This document shows positions 8,694 through 19,033 of a stretch of DNA of 43,741 nucleotides, one piece after another. Made by a program: the position numbers and the translations under genes. A model generated the notes under the pieces. The model ran no database searches, was not told the DNA's origin, and saw only the letters and a list, made by a program, of their open reading frames with translations. Position 1 is the first letter of the stretch, and every line of letters starts with the position of its first letter. Location: assembly GCF_029216045.1 (NCBI RefSeq), contig NZ_JAEMVE010000036.1, positions 1-43,741 of the forward strand. Direction: 5' to 3'. This DNA comes from Sulfurimonas sp. MAG313. GTDB taxonomy: Bacteria; Campylobacterota; Campylobacteria; Campylobacterales; Sulfurimonadaceae.

Positions 8694-8696
8694 GAC

Positions 8697-9152
8697 TTAG
8701 TCCTTAGCACCTACATTATGCTCTATATCCCAATAGGCTAAAATTCTTTCCATTTTTCGTAAAAGAACATTATAAAAAATACCTGATGGAATTGCTACAA
8801 GAAGTCCCATAGCCGTTGCCTTAAGTGCTAAGGCTAAACCTCCCATTATTTGCTTAGTATCCACCGCACCTGTCTCGCCTAAGGTATAAAATGTAATCAT
8901 AATACCAAGTACTGTGCCTAGTAAGCCCACATAAGGGGCATTAACTGTAATAGTCGCTACAGTAGAGACATTATCACTTAAGTCTAATTCTAATTTTTCT
9001 CTATTATTATGCTCAGCTACATTGATGGTTTTATAAAACATAATACGTTCAACATAAACCCATAAGGCTAAAATACTCATAAAAATCAATAGTCCAATAA
9101 TTCCATAATCAATACCTTGTTCTGCTATACGTGTCCAACTACTTGCTTGCAT
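8697..9152 (-). CDS. exbB: ExbB/TolQ/MotA-family proton channel protein
   Basis: 151 residues, the length of the short ExbB proteins of Campylobacterota. Membrane segments: ~12-33 (GIDYGIIGLLIFMSILALWVY), ~67-90 in the conserved APYVGLLGTVLGIMITF block, and ~104-128 (GLALALKATAMGLLVAIPSGIFYNVLL). The GLLGTVxGI and AlxaTaxGLxvAIP motifs are diagnostic for this family. It forms the channel complex with ExbD and passes proton-motive force to TonB. Its start overlaps the histidine kinase gene by 14 nt, placing an energy-transduction module inside a regulatory operon. Confidence 0.88.
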   Translation of the reverse strand: MQASSWTRIAEQGIDYGIIGLLIFMSILALWVYVERIMFYKTINVAEHNNREKLELDLSDNVSTVATITVNAPYVGLLGTVLGIMITFYTLGETGAVDTKQIMGGLALALKATAMGLLVAIPSGIFYNVLLRKMERILAYWDIEHNVGAKD

Positions 9153-9975
9153 ATGCTCTTTCCTTGAAATCTAGGCTTATTTTTGTTCCTAAATCTTTTT
9201 TTGAATTTAAATAAATTTTTATCTTATAACGGTCACAATATTCTTTTACGAGACCAAGACCTAATCCCTGCCCTGAATTCTCATTTTTTTCTTGATAATA
9301 ATGTTCAAAGGCTTCTAAAAAAAAGTCTTCCTCTATTCCAATGCCTTCATCTTCTATGCTCAGTTGCAAATTGTCCAAAGAAACTTTAATATGCGAATTG
9401 TTTTGTGAATATTTCACTGCATTATGCACTAAATTATCTAAGACTTTTAAAAAACCAATTGTATCTATTTTTACACTAGAGCTTTCTAAATTGACTACAA
9501 AATTTATCTGTGAAAAGATTTCTTTGTAGGATTCAAGCTTAATCGTAACAAGTTCTTTTAAATCACAGACTTCTAAGTCTATTTTATGGATTTGTTTTTT
9601 AATGGTGTAGTCAAGTTCTGTATACATTTGTTGAAGAGTATTCGCTGCTAAGGTAATACGTTCTAGACGTTTAATATTTTTTGCTTCATTTTCTTTTTTA
9701 AGAAGCATTTGTGTGTTTGCTAAGATGGTGGCTACAGGAAGGTTAAGCTCATGAAGGGTTTGTCTGGATAAAAGTTCAAGTTCAAAAGAACGTTTTTCAA
9801 GAGGTTCTATTAAATTTCTAACATATCCAGTTCCAATAATAAATCCCGATAAGGCGGTCATGCTCATTATAAGCCACAAATCAAACCTACCATTGGCATG
9901 ATAAGCAAAAAAAGCAGCTAAACTAAGTGCCGCCATAAAAATAAAGACTAAGATATATTTATCAAGACGATTCAT
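9139..9975 (-). CDS. Membrane sensor histidine kinase
   Basis: 278 residues. Two membrane helices (~7-25 and ~33-50) separated by a very short periplasmic loop; no distinct sensor domain. The H-box is LHELNLP with His75 as phosphorylation site, followed by N (LVHNAVKYSQ), G1 (DEGIGI) and G2 (GQGLGLGLVKEY) motifs of the ATPase domain. It overlaps the upstream response-regulator gene by 14 nt, so the two form a cognate pair. The tiny periplasmic part suggests sensing within the membrane or through a partner; the adjoining ExbB/ExbD channel is a possible partner but that is only context. Confidence 0.88.
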   Translation of the reverse strand: MNRLDKYILVFIFMAALSLAAFFAYHANGRFDLWLIMSMTALSGFIIGTGYVRNLIEPLEKRSFELELLSRQTLHELNLPVATILANTQMLLKKENEAKNIKRLERITLAANTLQQMYTELDYTIKKQIHKIDLEVCDLKELVTIKLESYKEIFSQINFVVNLESSSVKIDTIGFLKVLDNLVHNAVKYSQNNSHIKVSLDNLQLSIEDEGIGIEEDFFLEAFEHYYQEKNENSGQGLGLGLVKEYCDRYKIKIYLNSKKDLGTKISLDFKERAYASK

Positions 9976-10621
9976 AAATATAGCCTAGTCCACGAACATT
10001 TTTTAAGGCCTCTACTTCTAAAACCTTTTTAAGTCTATTAATATAAACACGAATAGCACCATCACTTCCTTCTTCATCATTACTCCATAAGGTATTCATA
10101 ATCATCTCCTTAGAAACCACCTTATCTTTGTTTCTAAATAACAAAGAAATAAGCTCAAATTCCCTCAGAGTCACCTCTAAAACTCGCCCATTTTTATATA
10201 CTCTTTTTTGTTCAATATCTATGCAAATATCATTTATACATTGCTTACGTTCACCCTTATAACGTTTCATTACTGAGCCTATACGAAGATGTAATTCTTC
10301 TAAGTCTACCGGTTTTTTAAGGTAATCATCACAACCTTTTAAAAAGCCTTCTTTCATAACATCTTTGTCTTGATAAGAGGTTAGGAAAATGGCCGGGGTG
10401 AGGTCGCCACTTTGACGTAAAGCATCTAAAAACTCTATGCCGTTCATGATGGGAAGATTAATATCTAAAAGATATAAATCAAATTTTTGAGTATACGTAA
10501 GGTCAAGTGCAGTATTGGGATTATGTACCGTCTTGACTTCGTAGCCTTCCTCATCAAGGAAGTCTTCAAGACTTTGGGCAAAAAGCAGATCGTCTTCTAA
10601 AAGAAGAATCTTAATCGACAT
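9962..10621 (-). CDS. OmpR/PhoB-family response regulator
   Basis: 219 residues. The receiver domain (1-~120) has the acidic pair ED(D), Asp53 in LLDINLP, the Thr/Ser switch residue in FLTSY and the LKKP lysine. The C-terminal winged helix (~128-217) has the usual [17 protein letters not shown] and [13 protein letters not shown] segments and ends with the RGLGYIY wing. It likely binds DNA as a dimer when phosphorylated by the kinase encoded just downstream. It overlaps pyrC by 11 nt. Targets are unknown; its own operon is a candidate. Confidence 0.92.
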   Translation of the reverse strand: MSIKILLLEDDLLFAQSLEDFLDEEGYEVKTVHNPNTALDLTYTQKFDLYLLDINLPIMNGIEFLDALRQSGDLTPAIFLTSYQDKDVMKEGFLKGCDDYLKKPVDLEELHLRIGSVMKRYKGERKQCINDICIDIEQKRVYKNGRVLEVTLREFELISLLFRNKDKVVSKEMIMNTLWSNDEEGSDGAIRVYINRLKKVLEVEALKNVRGLGYIYESS

Positions 10622-11657
10622 CCTCTATAGACCATCCAATACTTTCACCCGCGTACATAGGAACCACACCCTTATAGGTTTCAGGCACTTTAAATGGCTC
10701 TTGGACTAGAATAATTTCTTTAAATTCAGGGCATATCCCATAAATACTTTGAGCATTATCAGATACAAAAGATTGAAGGTTATCAAGCTTACCTGCCTTT
10801 TCAAAAATCTCACATAAAAGCTGAAGAGCGATAGGCGCAGTAAACACACCAGCCGCGCATCCACAGGCTTCTTTTTTATGTTGAGGATGAGGCGCTGAAT
10901 CTGAGCCAAACATCACTTTTGGATGCGCGTCTAGCGCTACTTTTAAAAGAGCATCTCTGTCTTCAGGGCGTTTAGCGATAGGCTTACAAAACAAATGAGG
11001 CTTCATCATTCCACCAATAACATCATCTAAAGAGATCAGTAAATGATGCACCGTTATTGTTGCATATAAGTTGGCATGTTTATCTAACATATCCACCGCT
11101 TCTTTCGTTGTGATATGCTCCATTATAATTTTTAAATCAGGAAAGTTTGTCGCAAGGCTTTCATATATATTCATAAATTCAGCCTCTCTGTCCATCACAA
11201 AACCATCTGTTTCACCATGAACACAAAGAGGGATATCTAATCTTGCCATAGCTTCAAGAGTAGGTCTCATCTCTTCTATATCAAAGTTTTTAACCCCACC
11301 CTCAGAGTTTGTTGTAATTCCAGCTGGATAAAGTTTAATAGCAGTGAGTTCATCTGCTACTTCTGCTAAAAAATCTTCATCATAGTTTTGATAAAAAAGT
11401 GTCATATAGGGCTCAAATCCACCATTATCTGAAAATTCTTCCATCTCATCATCTGCAGCTTCTATCCCCACAGCATGTAAGATACGTTCTTTATACGCGA
11501 TTAGTTCTTCTTTTGTACTCACAGGAGGAACAAGGTTAGGCATGATAATTGCGCCTGAAAAACTGTAGGCAGAAAGAGAAGCGATATTTTCTAACATAAT
11601 CCCATCTCTAAGGTGTAAGTGCATATCTAGTGGCATTAATAATGTGTGTTGTTTCAT
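10611..11657 (-). CDS. pyrC: Dihydroorotase (class II)
   Basis: 348 residues, the same length as Escherichia coli PyrC. It converts N-carbamoyl-aspartate to dihydroorotate in pyrimidine synthesis. Metal and catalytic residues are all present: His13 and His15 (DMHLHLRDG), the carbamylated Lys108 (AIKLYPAG), His147 (CVHGE), His181 (MEHIT) and Asp252 (FGSDSAPH). A good AAGGA precedes the start, 10 nt after the phosphohexomutase stop. Its location at the head of a regulatory and exbBD run looks like a transcriptional hitch-hike rather than a functional link. Confidence 0.96.
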   Translation of the reverse strand: MKQHTLLMPLDMHLHLRDGIMLENIASLSAYSFSGAIIMPNLVPPVSTKEELIAYKERILHAVGIEAADDEMEEFSDNGGFEPYMTLFYQNYDEDFLAEVADELTAIKLYPAGITTNSEGGVKNFDIEEMRPTLEAMARLDIPLCVHGETDGFVMDREAEFMNIYESLATNFPDLKIIMEHITTKEAVDMLDKHANLYATITVHHLLISLDDVIGGMMKPHLFCKPIAKRPEDRDALLKVALDAHPKVMFGSDSAPHPQHKKEACGCAAGVFTAPIALQLLCEIFEKAGKLDNLQSFVSDNAQSIYGICPEFKEIILVQEPFKVPETYKGVVPMYAGESIGWSIEDVD

Positions 11658-11667
11658 AAAGGTATCC

Positions 11668-13044
11668 TTATTTTAGGGCTTGGCGAGATGACTCAATTAA
11701 AGCATTTAAATGTTTCTCATAAAGTTGCGCATCTTTTAAGTCTTGTGATTCAAAACGTGTCACCAAAACCGGTGTTGTATTACTCGCACGAACCAGTCCC
11801 CAACCATTTTCAAAAATCACCCTAACCCCATCAACATCAATAATCTCTTTGATATCTGGAAAGTCAAGAGGGGGAGCTTGAAGTTTTGTTTTAAGAATAT
11901 CAATAATTTTAAACTTTTCTTCTTCGGTTGTTTTTATTTTTATCTCTTGTGTTGAAAAAACGACAGGAAGTGCCTCTACTTCAGCGTCTAAATCCATCCC
12001 TCTATTAACGAGTTCTAAGACTCTAAACGTCGTATAAATTGCATCATCGTATCCGAAGTATCTATCATTAAAAAAGATATGCCCACTTACTTCAGCCGCT
12101 AAATCTGCATTTGTCTCGCGAATTTTTACTTTTAGGTTTGAGTGACCTGTTTTATACATAATAGCTGTACCGCCACGTTCACGAATCGTGTCATACATCA
12201 CTTGTGAACATTTAACTTCCCCAATAACCGTAGGGTTTGTCATTTGCTTTGAGAGTAAAAGGGCCATAATATCACCTTTTATATTATGTTTTTTAGTCAA
12301 AACTGCGATTCGGTCTGCATCTCCATCATACGCAAAGGCAATATCGCCTTCACGGTGAAGTAAGAGTTTAATATCTTCAAGGTTCTCTTCTTCTGATGGA
12401 TCTGGGTGGTGATTTGGAAAGGTTCCATCAGGCTCGATGAAAATACCCTTAGCCTTAAGATTTAATCGTTCAATAATAGCAGGGAGAACGGAACCTGCCA
12501 CACCATTTCCACAATCATAAACAATGTTCAAGTCCATACCACGAAGGTGTTCAAATTCATTAACTATATAGTCAATATACATAGAACTTGCATCAAACTC
12601 AACATAGGTGTCACTATCAGGAATAATTTCTACTAAAGAGCTTATTTCACGACCTAAGGCATAAATATCTTCTCCAAAAAATGGAGCCTTGGCTAGAGTT
12701 ATTTTAAAGCCATTGTATTCTGGTGGATTATGCGAACCTGTTATCATGACTGATGCTGATGGAGTAACGGTTTTTGCATTATCAAGACGAAGTTCTTGAT
12801 AGTTTGTAAAATAATTAACAGGGGTTGGAACGAGTTGAATGTTTATAACTTTCTTCCCAGCATGTACAAAACCAGAGCATAACCATTCAAAAAGTTTAGG
12901 CGAATGGGTTCTTGCATCATAGCCTATGCTGACGTATTCACCCTCTACCTTTAGTCCTAATGTATAACCAATTTTTTTGACTGTATCTTCGTTTAATTCT
13001 TTTTCAAAAATTCCACGTATATCGTATTCTCTATAAATTGACAT
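11668..13044 (-). CDS. Phosphomannomutase/phosphoglucomutase (AlgC/ManB-like)
   Basis: 458 residues, typical of bacterial alpha-D-phosphohexomutases. The phosphoserine loop is TGSHNP with Ser104, and the metal loop is DGDADR (240-245). The N-terminal REYDIRG and C-terminal [19 protein letters not shown] (phosphate-binding) motifs are the family signature. It interconverts hexose 1- and 6-phosphates for lipopolysaccharide or exopolysaccharide synthesis. Substrate preference (mannose or glucose) cannot be told from the motifs. It is the first gene of the minus-strand run ending with the GGDEF/EAL gene; the 100 nt upstream is AT-rich and contains a plausible TATAAT-like region. Confidence 0.93.
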   Translation of the reverse strand: MSIYREYDIRGIFEKELNEDTVKKIGYTLGLKVEGEYVSIGYDARTHSPKLFEWLCSGFVHAGKKVINIQLVPTPVNYFTNYQELRLDNAKTVTPSASVMITGSHNPPEYNGFKITLAKAPFFGEDIYALGREISSLVEIIPDSDTYVEFDASSMYIDYIVNEFEHLRGMDLNIVYDCGNGVAGSVLPAIIERLNLKAKGIFIEPDGTFPNHHPDPSEEENLEDIKLLLHREGDIAFAYDGDADRIAVLTKKHNIKGDIMALLLSKQMTNPTVIGEVKCSQVMYDTIRERGGTAIMYKTGHSNLKVKIRETNADLAAEVSGHIFFNDRYFGYDDAIYTTFRVLELVNRGMDLDAEVEALPVVFSTQEIKIKTTEEEKFKIIDILKTKLQAPPLDFPDIKEIIDVDGVRVIFENGWGLVRASNTTPVLVTRFESQDLKDAQLYEKHLNALIESSRQALK

Positions 13045-13146
13045 CTGTACCCCATATATTTTTAATGGTCTTCTTGTTTAACGCCGTATATAAAGCACGC
13101 ATATTATCCAAGAAGTTTAATGATAGAATTATATTAAATATAACTA

Positions 13147-13872
13147 CTAATGAAGCTTATAAACAATAGGAATTCGTAAAGCTAATATTTGTGAAGGATG
13201 AGGGAAACTTGCAGAAGCCCTTTTTACTGTTTTAATAGCAGACTTTTTCAAAATAGAAGACACGTTCCCTTGTACTTGGACACCGAACACTTTGCCCTCA
13301 AGTCCTAAAGTAAAGGAGACTATTACCTTTCCTTCAAGTCCCCGTTTTTTTGCTAACCTTGGGTAATTAAGATTTTTTTTGATTAAGGTGTTAATTAAGG
13401 CTAAATTTTCTTCTAAATATCGAGCTTCATAACTAAGTTTCACTGCATTAAGAGTAGAGACAGGTGTGATTTTTTTAACTATTTCAAGCTCTTTCTTTGA
13501 AGTCTTGATTTCGGATTTTTTTTCTCTTATCTTATTGTTTTCTACAATTTTTTCGTTTGCTAAAACAACTTTTTTTATAGGGACAATTTTCTTTACTTTT
13601 TTTGGTTTCTCAAAGGACTTTTCCTTTTTCACAAGAGGTTTAGACAGCTTTTTATTTACTTTAGGCTTAGTTTCTATTTTTTTAAGGTCTTGAATTTCAA
13701 CTTTCTTTTGGACAGAAGGCATAGATATTTTCATACGTTTAAGATCAACAAGACAATAGGTCTCATCGGTATCTTTCTTATAATAATAAATACTAAGGAG
13801 AACTAGCACTAACGCTAAATGTATAGCAAAGGAATAAATAAAAGATTTATATTTTAGACTCAAGATATTCAT
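13147..13872 (-). CDS. tonB: TonB-like energy transducer
   Basis: About 241 residues from ATG 13872; a TTG five codons upstream is in frame but overlaps a TATAAT sequence. A membrane anchor (~11-31, FIYSFAIHLALVLVLLSIYYY) is followed by a long Lys-rich linker instead of the classical Pro-rich one, and a C-terminal TonB domain with NYPRLAKKRGLEGKVIVSF and SFPHPSQ. It would span the periplasm and couple ExbB/ExbD to outer-membrane receptors such as the two encoded at 33-41 kb. It is transcribed toward the phosphohexomutase run but separated from it by ~100 nt. TATAAT lies only 7 nt before the ATG and no ribosome site is visible, so the mRNA may be leaderless. Confidence 0.85.
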   Translation of the reverse strand: MNILSLKYKSFIYSFAIHLALVLVLLSIYYYKKDTDETYCLVDLKRMKISMPSVQKKVEIQDLKKIETKPKVNKKLSKPLVKKEKSFEKPKKVKKIVPIKKVVLANEKIVENNKIREKKSEIKTSKKELEIVKKITPVSTLNAVKLSYEARYLEENLALINTLIKKNLNYPRLAKKRGLEGKVIVSFTLGLEGKVFGVQVQGNVSSILKKSAIKTVKRASASFPHPSQILALRIPIVYKLH

Positions 13873-13885
13873 ATGCAAATTATAC

Positions 13886-13898
13886 AACAGAGTCTGTT
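13886..13898. promoter_or_regulatory. Palindrome overlapping the TonB-gene promoter region
   Basis: AACAGAGTCTGTT is an interrupted palindrome (6-bp arms, 1-nt centre) 14-26 nt upstream of the TonB ATG, adjoining the presumed -10 hexamer. Position and symmetry fit an operator; the regulator is not known and the sequence does not resemble the Fur box I would expect for a tonB gene. Confidence 0.35.
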
Positions 13899-13939
13899 AC
13901 ATCCGTGTTAACTAAAATATAAGGGCATATGCAAGAAGT

Positions 13940-14137
13940 CTAATGTATAAAGGAAAAAAGTTTTCCTAATAAGGATTGATGTTTATCTTGCGCAAGATAA
14001 GGATGAGTTCTTTCATCTTTAAAGTCAGGGTCTGGTTCTAGAAGTTTTTTATTAAAAGGGGTACTAGCTTTAGGTGTAAGATGCCTTTGTCTTTTTTCTG
14101 CTGTAAAATTTTGCTTAGGAGCATGAGGTATACACAT
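13940..14137 (-). CDS. Small hypothetical protein
   Basis: 65 residues, not recognised. It is preceded by a strong ribosome site (AAGAAGGA, about 6 nt before the ATG), which is the best evidence that it is real. The protein is basic and hydrophilic, rich in Pro, Lys and His, with no membrane segment. It lies alone between the TonB gene and glnK; the preceding glnK transcript ends at a strong hairpin, so it probably has its own promoter. Confidence 0.5.
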   Translation of the reverse strand: MCIPHAPKQNFTAEKRQRHLTPKASTPFNKKLLEPDPDFKDERTHPYLAQDKHQSLLGKLFSFIH

Positions 14138-14253
14138 AATATGTCCTTCTTAAAAGCAGTATGCCATAAAAGAAAGTAAAAACATGTAAATATTAAGACT
14201 TAGTTGTTTTTTATAAACTTAATTCTCAAGCAATATTCCTAAGCGTATTGAAG

Positions 14254-14279
14254 ATGAAAAGAGAAGCTTCTCTTTTCAT
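14254..14279 (-). terminator. 26-bp perfect palindrome downstream of glnK
   Basis: The 26 bases form a perfect palindrome centred on AAGCTT, 14 nt after the glnK stop on the minus strand. It would fold into a 12-13 bp hairpin ending in UUUUC. This is a likely terminator for the amtB-glnK unit, though without a separate U tract. Confidence 0.65.
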
Positions 14280-14292
14280 AAAAGTCTATCCT

Positions 14293-14646
<354 letters not shown>

Positions 14647-14662
14647 TTAAGTTGTTTTACTC

Positions 14663-14692
14663 AGACAAAGATGAAACTAAACATCTTTGTCT
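14663..14692 (-). terminator. Hairpin between amtB and glnK (possible attenuator)
   Basis: An 11-bp perfect inverted repeat (AGACAAAGATG / CATCTTTGTCT) with an 8-nt loop. No U run follows on the minus strand, so it is more likely a partial terminator, RNA-processing site or stabiliser for amtB than a full stop. Confidence 0.5.
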
Positions 14693-14763
14693 AAGCTATT
14701 TTTGGTTTAATTATATACTTTTATTTAAACCATGAAGTATTCATGTTTTAAATAGCTTTGCGA

Positions 14764-16059
14764 TTAAAGGTTAAAACCTTTTTCTCCATGAGTAGATTCA
14801 TCAAGACCCATTACTTCTTTATCATCACTTACACGTTTTGCACCTGTTATAGCTACTGCGATGTAATACACTACAATCGTACCAACTAAAGTAAAGGTAC
14901 CAACGATAGCTACTGATTCAAGTTGAACTAGGAATTGACCCATTCTATCACCTGATTCTTTCAATGGACCATCCCATAATAGGGCTTGATCGTTTATAGC
15001 AAAGATTGCCGTTGCTAATGCACCCCATAGACCTGCTAAGAAATGAACACCAAAGGCATCTAAAGAATCGTCATAACCCATTTTTTTCTTAAACATAGTC
15101 ACACCAAAGAATGCAAATACCGCACCAACAGTACCAATAATAAAGGCACCACTTACATCAACAAAACCAGCTGCTGGAGTAATCGCAACGAGACCTGCAA
15201 TCGCACCTGTAGCCGCTCCAAGAAGTGTTGGTTTTTTATACACAATCCATTCAAGAACGATCCAAGCGATCGTAGCGATAGAAGCAGCAATTGTTGTTGT
15301 TAAGAAGGCTAAACCAGCGATAGCATTTGCACCAAAAGCAGATCCACCGTTAAATCCATACCAACCAAACCATAATAAGGCAGCACCTAAGGCCGTTAAA
15401 ATTACCGAAGCAGGCTTCATAGCAGTCTTAGGGTAACCCTTACGCTTGCCAACTAAAACAGCAAGTACTAAACCAGCAAGACCACCATTCATATGAACAA
15501 CAGTACCACCCGCAAAATCTAAAGCACCCATATCCATTAGATAACCTCCACCCCACACCATGTGTGTAATTGGAGCATAAACTACAAGAACCCAGATAGC
15601 TACAAATACTATCCAAGTAGAAAATTTAATTCTCTCAATAACAGAACCTGACGCGATAGCAACTGTAATTGCTGCAAAAGTTCCTTGGAACACTACAAAC
15701 ACAAATGTTGGATACGTTCCACTCAAGTCATTATATGAAATTCCATTTAAAAATAAATTATTGAATCCACCAATTACAGAATTCATACTACCATCAGCAG
15801 TACCAAATGCGATTGAATAACCCGCAGCTATCCATACAACAAAACCAACAACAAAGGCAGCAAATACCATTGCATAGGTGTTAAGAATGTTTTTTGAACG
15901 TGTCATTCCCCCATAAAACAAAGCAAGACCTGCTGGTGTCATAAGCATAACAAAGGCCGTTGAAACCATCATCCATGCTGTATCTCCTGAATCGATAGTT
16001 GGAGTATCTTCTGCCAAGGCAAAAAGAGGAAGCAGCAAAGCTGCAAACAATTTCTTCAT
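14764..16059 (-). CDS. amtB: Ammonium transporter AmtB
   Basis: 431 residues. A signal-like N-terminus (MKKLFAALLLPLFALA, cleavage after ~16) precedes about 11 membrane helices. Family signatures include AWMMVSTAFVMLMTPAGLALFYGG, the MGALDFAGGTVVHMNGG block, and twin pore histidines in YAPITHMVWGGG and DAFGVHFLAGLWG. The tail ends in MGLDESTHGEKGF, the normal AmtB C-terminus that contacts GlnK. It conducts ammonium into the cell. A TATACT -10 (on + strand 16088-16093 as AGTATA) and AAGGAA ribosome site precede it; I found no clear sigma-54 -24/-12 element. Confidence 0.96.
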   Translation of the reverse strand: MKKLFAALLLPLFALAEDTPTIDSGDTAWMMVSTAFVMLMTPAGLALFYGGMTRSKNILNTYAMVFAAFVVGFVVWIAAGYSIAFGTADGSMNSVIGGFNNLFLNGISYNDLSGTYPTFVFVVFQGTFAAITVAIASGSVIERIKFSTWIVFVAIWVLVVYAPITHMVWGGGYLMDMGALDFAGGTVVHMNGGLAGLVLAVLVGKRKGYPKTAMKPASVILTALGAALLWFGWYGFNGGSAFGANAIAGLAFLTTTIAASIATIAWIVLEWIVYKKPTLLGAATGAIAGLVAITPAAGFVDVSGAFIIGTVGAVFAFFGVTMFKKKMGYDDSLDAFGVHFLAGLWGALATAIFAINDQALLWDGPLKESGDRMGQFLVQLESVAIVGTFTLVGTIVVYYIAVAITGAKRVSDDKEVMGLDESTHGEKGFNL

Positions 16060-16411
16060 TGTATTTCCTTAAAATAAATTTACTCACAGTATAACTACAA
16101 AATTTTAATTTTAATTTAAACTATGTGTAAATTTTCATCATTTTTTTACTTTTGTGAATTTTTCCATTATTATTTGTACTTATATTTTGGCAACTCTAAA
16201 AACCTAGTCCTATTGTTTTTATAAGCACCCACATCTATTTAATTTGTGATTTTTCCGGGGTTGTTACCTTTTAACGCTTATTTAAAATTTTAATTCTTTT
16301 CTTTAAGCTTTATAGGCATACTTTATCTTTAACTTAATCTATCTAGTGTATTATAAAGCTAATTTTTCTGAAAACTTAAAGCTATAGTTTTCATAGATAC
16401 AGAGGATATGC
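16060..16411. promoter_or_regulatory. Divergent promoter region between amtB and gyrA
   Basis: 352 nt without a gene, very AT-rich. On the minus side, AGTATA (16088-16093) reads as a TATACT -10 for amtB. On the plus side, a TATTATAAAG stretch about 60 nt before gyrA is the best -10 candidate, and AGAGGA sits just before the gyrA ATG. Nothing else is recognised. Confidence 0.45.
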
Positions 16412-18898
16412 ATGAGCGATTTACTGGAAAACAACCAGAACATTGAAAATATTAATATAGAAGACACTGTAAAGGCATCATACCTTGATTACTCAATGAG
16501 TGTAATCATTGGTAGAGCTTTACCAGATGTTCGTGATGGTCTTAAACCTGTTCACCGTCGTATTCTTTACGCAATGGATAAGCTGAATCTTTCAGCCGGT
16601 GCAAAATATAAGAAATCTGCTCGTATCGTCGGTGACGTTATTGGTCAGTACCACCCTCACGGTGACAATTCTGTGTATGACGCCTTAGTTCGTATGGCTC
16701 AAGACTTTTCTATGCGTATGACCCTTGTTGATGGTCAAGGAAACTTTGGTTCTGTTGATGGAGATAACGCGGCTGCAATGCGTTATACTGAAGCAAGAAT
16801 GACTAAGTACGCTGGCGAGTTAATGAAAGATCTTGAAAAAGATACCGTAGATATGGTAGAAAACTACGATGGGACTACCGTTGAGCCAACAGTTTTTCCA
16901 ACACGTGTACCTAACTTACTTATTAATGGATCATCAGGTATCGCTGTTGGTATGGCAACTAATATACCTCCTCATAATCCAGGTGAAGTAATATCTGGTG
17001 TTTTGCATTTACTTGAAAATCCTGATGCTACGCTTTCTGATATCATGCAATTCATTAAGGCTCCTGACTTTCCTACAGGCGCAACCATCTACGGTCAAAA
17101 GGGTATCTTAGATGCTTATGAAACAGGCCGTGGACGTATCAAACTTCGTGCTAAGACACACATAGAGAAAAAAGGAAACAAAGACGTTATTGTTGTTGAT
17201 GAACTTCCTTATCAAGTCAACAAGGCCCGTCTTGTTGAAAACATTGCCATTCTTGTTCGTGACAAATCTATAGAGGGTATCTCTGAAATTCGTGATGAGT
17301 CTGATAGAGAAGGTATGCGTATCGTTGTTGAGCTTAAACGTGACGCTATGCAAGAGATTGTTCTTAACAACTTATATAAACAAACAAACATGCAAACTAC
17401 CTTTGGTATTATCATGTTGGCCATTAAGAATCAAGAACCCTTTGTATTTAAACTTCTTGACATAATTAAGACCTTTATTTCTCACCGTAAAACCGTCATT
17501 ATTCGTAGAACTATCTTTGACCTTGAAAAAGCGAAGGCTAGAGCGCATATTTTAGAGGGTTTGAAAAAAGCTATTGATATTATTGATAAGGTTATCAAAA
17601 CTATTCGTGCTTCTGGAAATGAAGAAGAAGCTAGAAATAACTTAGTATCTGAATATGATTTTTCAACGATCCAAGCAGCAAGTATTGTTGCTATGCGTCT
17701 TGGTAGACTAACTGGTCTTGAAATTGAAAAAATTGAAAGTGAATTAGCAGAGCTACACGCCGTTATCGCCTATCTAGAATCTATCCTTAAAAGCGAAACA
17801 GTACTTCAAGGTATCATTAAAGAAGAACTTATAGAAGTTCAAGCAACACTTACTTCACCAAGAAAGACTGATATCGTAGATAATTATGATGATATTGATA
17901 TCGAAGATCTTATTCCTAATGAGCCAATGGTAGTAACTATTACTCACCGTGGTTACATTAAACGTGTTCCATTAGCGCAGTACGAAAAACAACATCGTGG
18001 TGGAAAAGGCAAGACAGCTGTAACCACTTATGATGATGACTTTATTGAAAGCTTCTTTACGTGTAATACTCACGATACCCTTCTTATTGTAACGAACCGT
18101 GGACAACTTCACTGGTTGAAGGTGTATAGAATTCCTGAAGGAAGTAGAACAGCTAAAGGGAAGGCAATTGTTAACCTTATTAACCTCGTTCAAGATGAAG
18201 AGATTCAGTCTATTATCCCTACTACTGATTTTAATGAAGAAAATTCTTTAGTCTTCTTTACTAAAAATGGTATCGTAAAACGTACGAATTTGAGTGAATT
18301 CTCTAATGTAAGAACCAATGGTGTTCGAGCCATTGTTCTGGATGAAGATGACACTCTTGTAACAGCGAAGATTTCTACTATAGATACACAATATCTATTT
18401 ATCTTAACACATCAAGCACAATGTATCAAATTTGAAATTGGTAAGACGAGAGATCAGGGACGTACAACTCGTGGTGTTCGTGGTATCAAGTTTAAGCATG
18501 ACGGCGACTTCGTAATTGACGCAAATATCATCTCTTCAGATGAGCAAGAAATTCTAACGGTAAGTGAAAAAGGTATTGGTAAGCGTACTACTGCTGAAGA
18601 GTACCGTTTAACAAACCGTGCGGGTTCTGGTGTTATTGCTATGAAACTTAACAACAAGACCGGTAACAATGTCGTTGGATGTTTAATGGTTGATGAATCT
18701 ATGGATATGATGGCCCTTACTAAAACAGGTAAGATGATTCGTGTGGACATGCAAACTATTTCTAAGTCTGGGCGTAATACCTCAGGTGTTTATATCATTA
18801 AAGGTGATGACGTTGTGTCTATCTCACGTTGTCCGAAAAAAGAAGAAAATGATGATGATAATCTTGAAGATGAATCTGAAGGTTCAGCAGAAGAATAA
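16412..18898 (+). CDS. gyrA: DNA gyrase subunit A
   Basis: 828 residues, full length. Catalytic Tyr125 lies in [10 protein letters not shown]. The quinolone region reads [17 protein letters not shown], with Asn86 in the position of E. coli Ser83 and Asp90 in that of Asp87; Helicobacter pylori also has Asn there as wild type. The C-terminal beta-pinwheel carries the GyrA box QHRGGKG needed for DNA wrapping and the usual repeats (e.g. [14 protein letters not shown]), ending in an acidic tail. With GyrB it introduces negative supercoils. A clear ribosome site (AGAGGA) precedes it and a hairpin terminator follows. Confidence 0.98.
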   Translation: MSDLLENNQNIENINIEDTVKASYLDYSMSVIIGRALPDVRDGLKPVHRRILYAMDKLNLSAGAKYKKSARIVGDVIGQYHPHGDNSVYDALVRMAQDFSMRMTLVDGQGNFGSVDGDNAAAMRYTEARMTKYAGELMKDLEKDTVDMVENYDGTTVEPTVFPTRVPNLLINGSSGIAVGMATNIPPHNPGEVISGVLHLLENPDATLSDIMQFIKAPDFPTGATIYGQKGILDAYETGRGRIKLRAKTHIEKKGNKDVIVVDELPYQVNKARLVENIAILVRDKSIEGISEIRDESDREGMRIVVELKRDAMQEIVLNNLYKQTNMQTTFGIIMLAIKNQEPFVFKLLDIIKTFISHRKTVIIRRTIFDLEKAKARAHILEGLKKAIDIIDKVIKTIRASGNEEEARNNLVSEYDFSTIQAASIVAMRLGRLTGLEIEKIESELAELHAVIAYLESILKSETVLQGIIKEELIEVQATLTSPRKTDIVDNYDDIDIEDLIPNEPMVVTITHRGYIKRVPLAQYEKQHRGGKGKTAVTTYDDDFIESFFTCNTHDTLLIVTNRGQLHWLKVYRIPEGSRTAKGKAIVNLINLVQDEEIQSIIPTTDFNEENSLVFFTKNGIVKRTNLSEFSNVRTNGVRAIVLDEDDTLVTAKISTIDTQYLFILTHQAQCIKFEIGKTRDQGRTTRGVRGIKFKHDGDFVIDANIISSDEQEILTVSEKGIGKRTTAEEYRLTNRAGSGVIAMKLNNKTGNNVVGCLMVDESMDMMALTKTGKMIRVDMQTISKSGRNTSGVYIIKGDDVVSISRCPKKEENDDDNLEDESEGSAEE

Positions 18899-18906
18899 CT
18901 TTCCTA

Positions 18907-18931
18907 ATAAAAGCTCCTTATGAGCTTTTAT
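18907..18931 (+). terminator. gyrA terminator
   Basis: A 10-bp perfect stem (ATAAAAGCTC / GAGCTTTTAT) with a 5-nt loop begins 9 nt after the gyrA stop, and the 3' arm itself supplies the U-rich end followed by ATCTTT. A good intrinsic terminator. Confidence 0.75.
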
Positions 18932-19033
18932 ATCTTTAATCTCTCCTTTTAAAATCACACTAAAAAATTTCTTAACCTTTTTGGAACAAAGCTTGCTTTA
19001 CAATCTTTGAATATAATCATGTAAGGATTTACC

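Noticed and set aside
8310-9152. tolQ/tolR of a Tol-Pal system
   Set aside because: No tolA, tolB or pal gene adjoins and a TonB-type gene is close, so ExbB/ExbD fits better.
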